A program made the position numbers and the translations under genes. From the NCBI GenBank assembly GCA_963850915.1, contig CAWKND010000005.1:806001-870000 (forward strand): a stretch of 64,000 nucleotides of DNA, read 5' to 3'. The notes beneath the pieces are model-generated. The model was given only the letters and a program-made list of their open reading frames with translations. It ran no database searches and was not told where the DNA came from. This document shows, piece after piece, positions 63,641-64,000 of this stretch. Source of the stretch: CAVTWH01 sp963850915 (GTDB lineage: Bacteria > Actinomycetota > Actinomycetes > Mycobacteriales > Micromonosporaceae). Positions within the stretch are counted from its first letter, which is position 1. Every line of letters starts with the position of its first letter.

Positions 63641-63865
63641 GTCAGCAGCCAGCTTAGGCACGCCCTGGGGTACCCCGGCCAGCGGTTTCCGGACCCGCTC
63701 TGGCGTTACGTCCGGATTGCCGGGAGCCGCCGGTTCTGGTGACCCCTTGGAAACCTGCCGGCCATCGACTTCGGTTAGCGTGGGAGGCTCCGGGGAGCGA
63801 TGGCACTGCGACTGTGGGTACACGCGACTCCCGTTACAGCGCGGGCGACGACAAGGGCGTGTGGC

Positions 63866-64000
63866 ATGAACCGGCGGGACCGGGCGCGGGCAAGTCGGCA
63901 GCGAATGCTGGTAGGCGCGGCAGAGTTGTTCGACGCACACGGATTCCACGGGGTGGCGATCGCTGACCTGATCGCGCACTGCGAGCTGCCCGAGACCTCG
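63866..64000 (+). CDS. TetR-family regulator, N-terminus only (runs off the window)
   Basis: Forty-five codons from ATG 63866 to the window edge read MNRRDRARASRQRMLVGAAELFDAHGFHGVAIADLIAHCELPETS as consecutive short blocks. The R-x-x-M-L-x-G-A-A-E-L-F-x-x-x-G pattern with AIADL is the start of a TetR helix-turn-helix. It is divergent from hrpA across 225 bases. The C-terminal part lies outside the window. Confidence 0.85.
   Translation, partial: MNRRDRARASRQRMLVGAAELFDAHGFHGVAIADLIAHCELPETS

Noticed and set aside
1..64000. tRNA, rRNA, insertion sequence, integrase or phage genes
   Set aside because: None of their sequence signatures were seen on either strand.

Overview
This 64 kb window is high-GC DNA (roughly 70 % G+C, third codon positions almost always G or C, frequent GTG starts). 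It looks like chromosome from a filamentous or soil actinomycete. The evidence is the many lipoproteins, MMPL and 14-TM MFS exporters with divergent TetR or MarR regulators, secreted proteins with Ser/Ala/Pro linkers and CBM2-type cellulose-binding modules, a GH12 endoglucanase and a CE3-type esterase. A Micromonosporales host is my inference. I see no tRNA, rRNA, CRISPR, IS element or prophage.

Layout. 0.07-8.3 kb: a PAS-GGDEF-EAL protein, then a minus-strand phosphonate-type operon (FAD oxidoreductase, PhnX-like HAD enzyme, lipoprotein receptor, two permeases, ATPase). 8.6-13.6 kb: a ricin-B lectin protein, then DUF1206, diacylglycerol-kinase-like, tandem-PAP2 and EEP genes. 13.7-17.8 kb: a two-component system and two uncharacterised membrane proteins. 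17.8-19.5 kb: TetR, SRPBCC and ICMT-like genes around a double palindromic operator. 19.5-22.8 kb: two DUF3558-like lipoproteins and a CBM2/Cip1-like secreted protein. 22.9-28.0 kb: ArfB, an M19 dipeptidase, and a MoxR-type AAA/VWA pair. 28.5-33.5 kb: a collagen-like secreted protein, a TPR lipoprotein and a glycosyltransferase-methyltransferase fusion. 33.5-36.6 kb: PrsW with a coupled membrane protein, then a CE3-CBM2 esterase. 36.6-44.0 kb: Pta, a crotonase, an orphan sugar receptor, an aldo/keto reductase, DoxX and MatB. 44.1-47.7 kb: a small CBM2-like protein, a TRIC-type membrane protein, and TPR and TPR-AAA proteins. 47.8-55.9 kb: three regulator/exporter modules and a lipoprotein. 56-64 kb: GH12-CBM2, DUF1992, an oxidoreductase, HxlR, UspA, HrpA and the start of a TetR gene.

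The most interesting locus is 28.5-33.5 kb. It encodes an exported, Gln-rich Gly-X-Y protein of about 1,040 residues with many G-X-Thr triplets, followed closely by a lipoprotein and a GT2-methyltransferase fusion. This resembles a collagen-glycoprotein system of the kind known from Bacillus spore surfaces, in an unrelated context.

Two window-wide features matter for any reader. First, at least seven genes carry single-base frame disruptions inside conserved regions, which suggests assembly indels more than real decay. Second, the palindrome GTAC (often GGTACC) is strongly over-used through synonymous codon choice.
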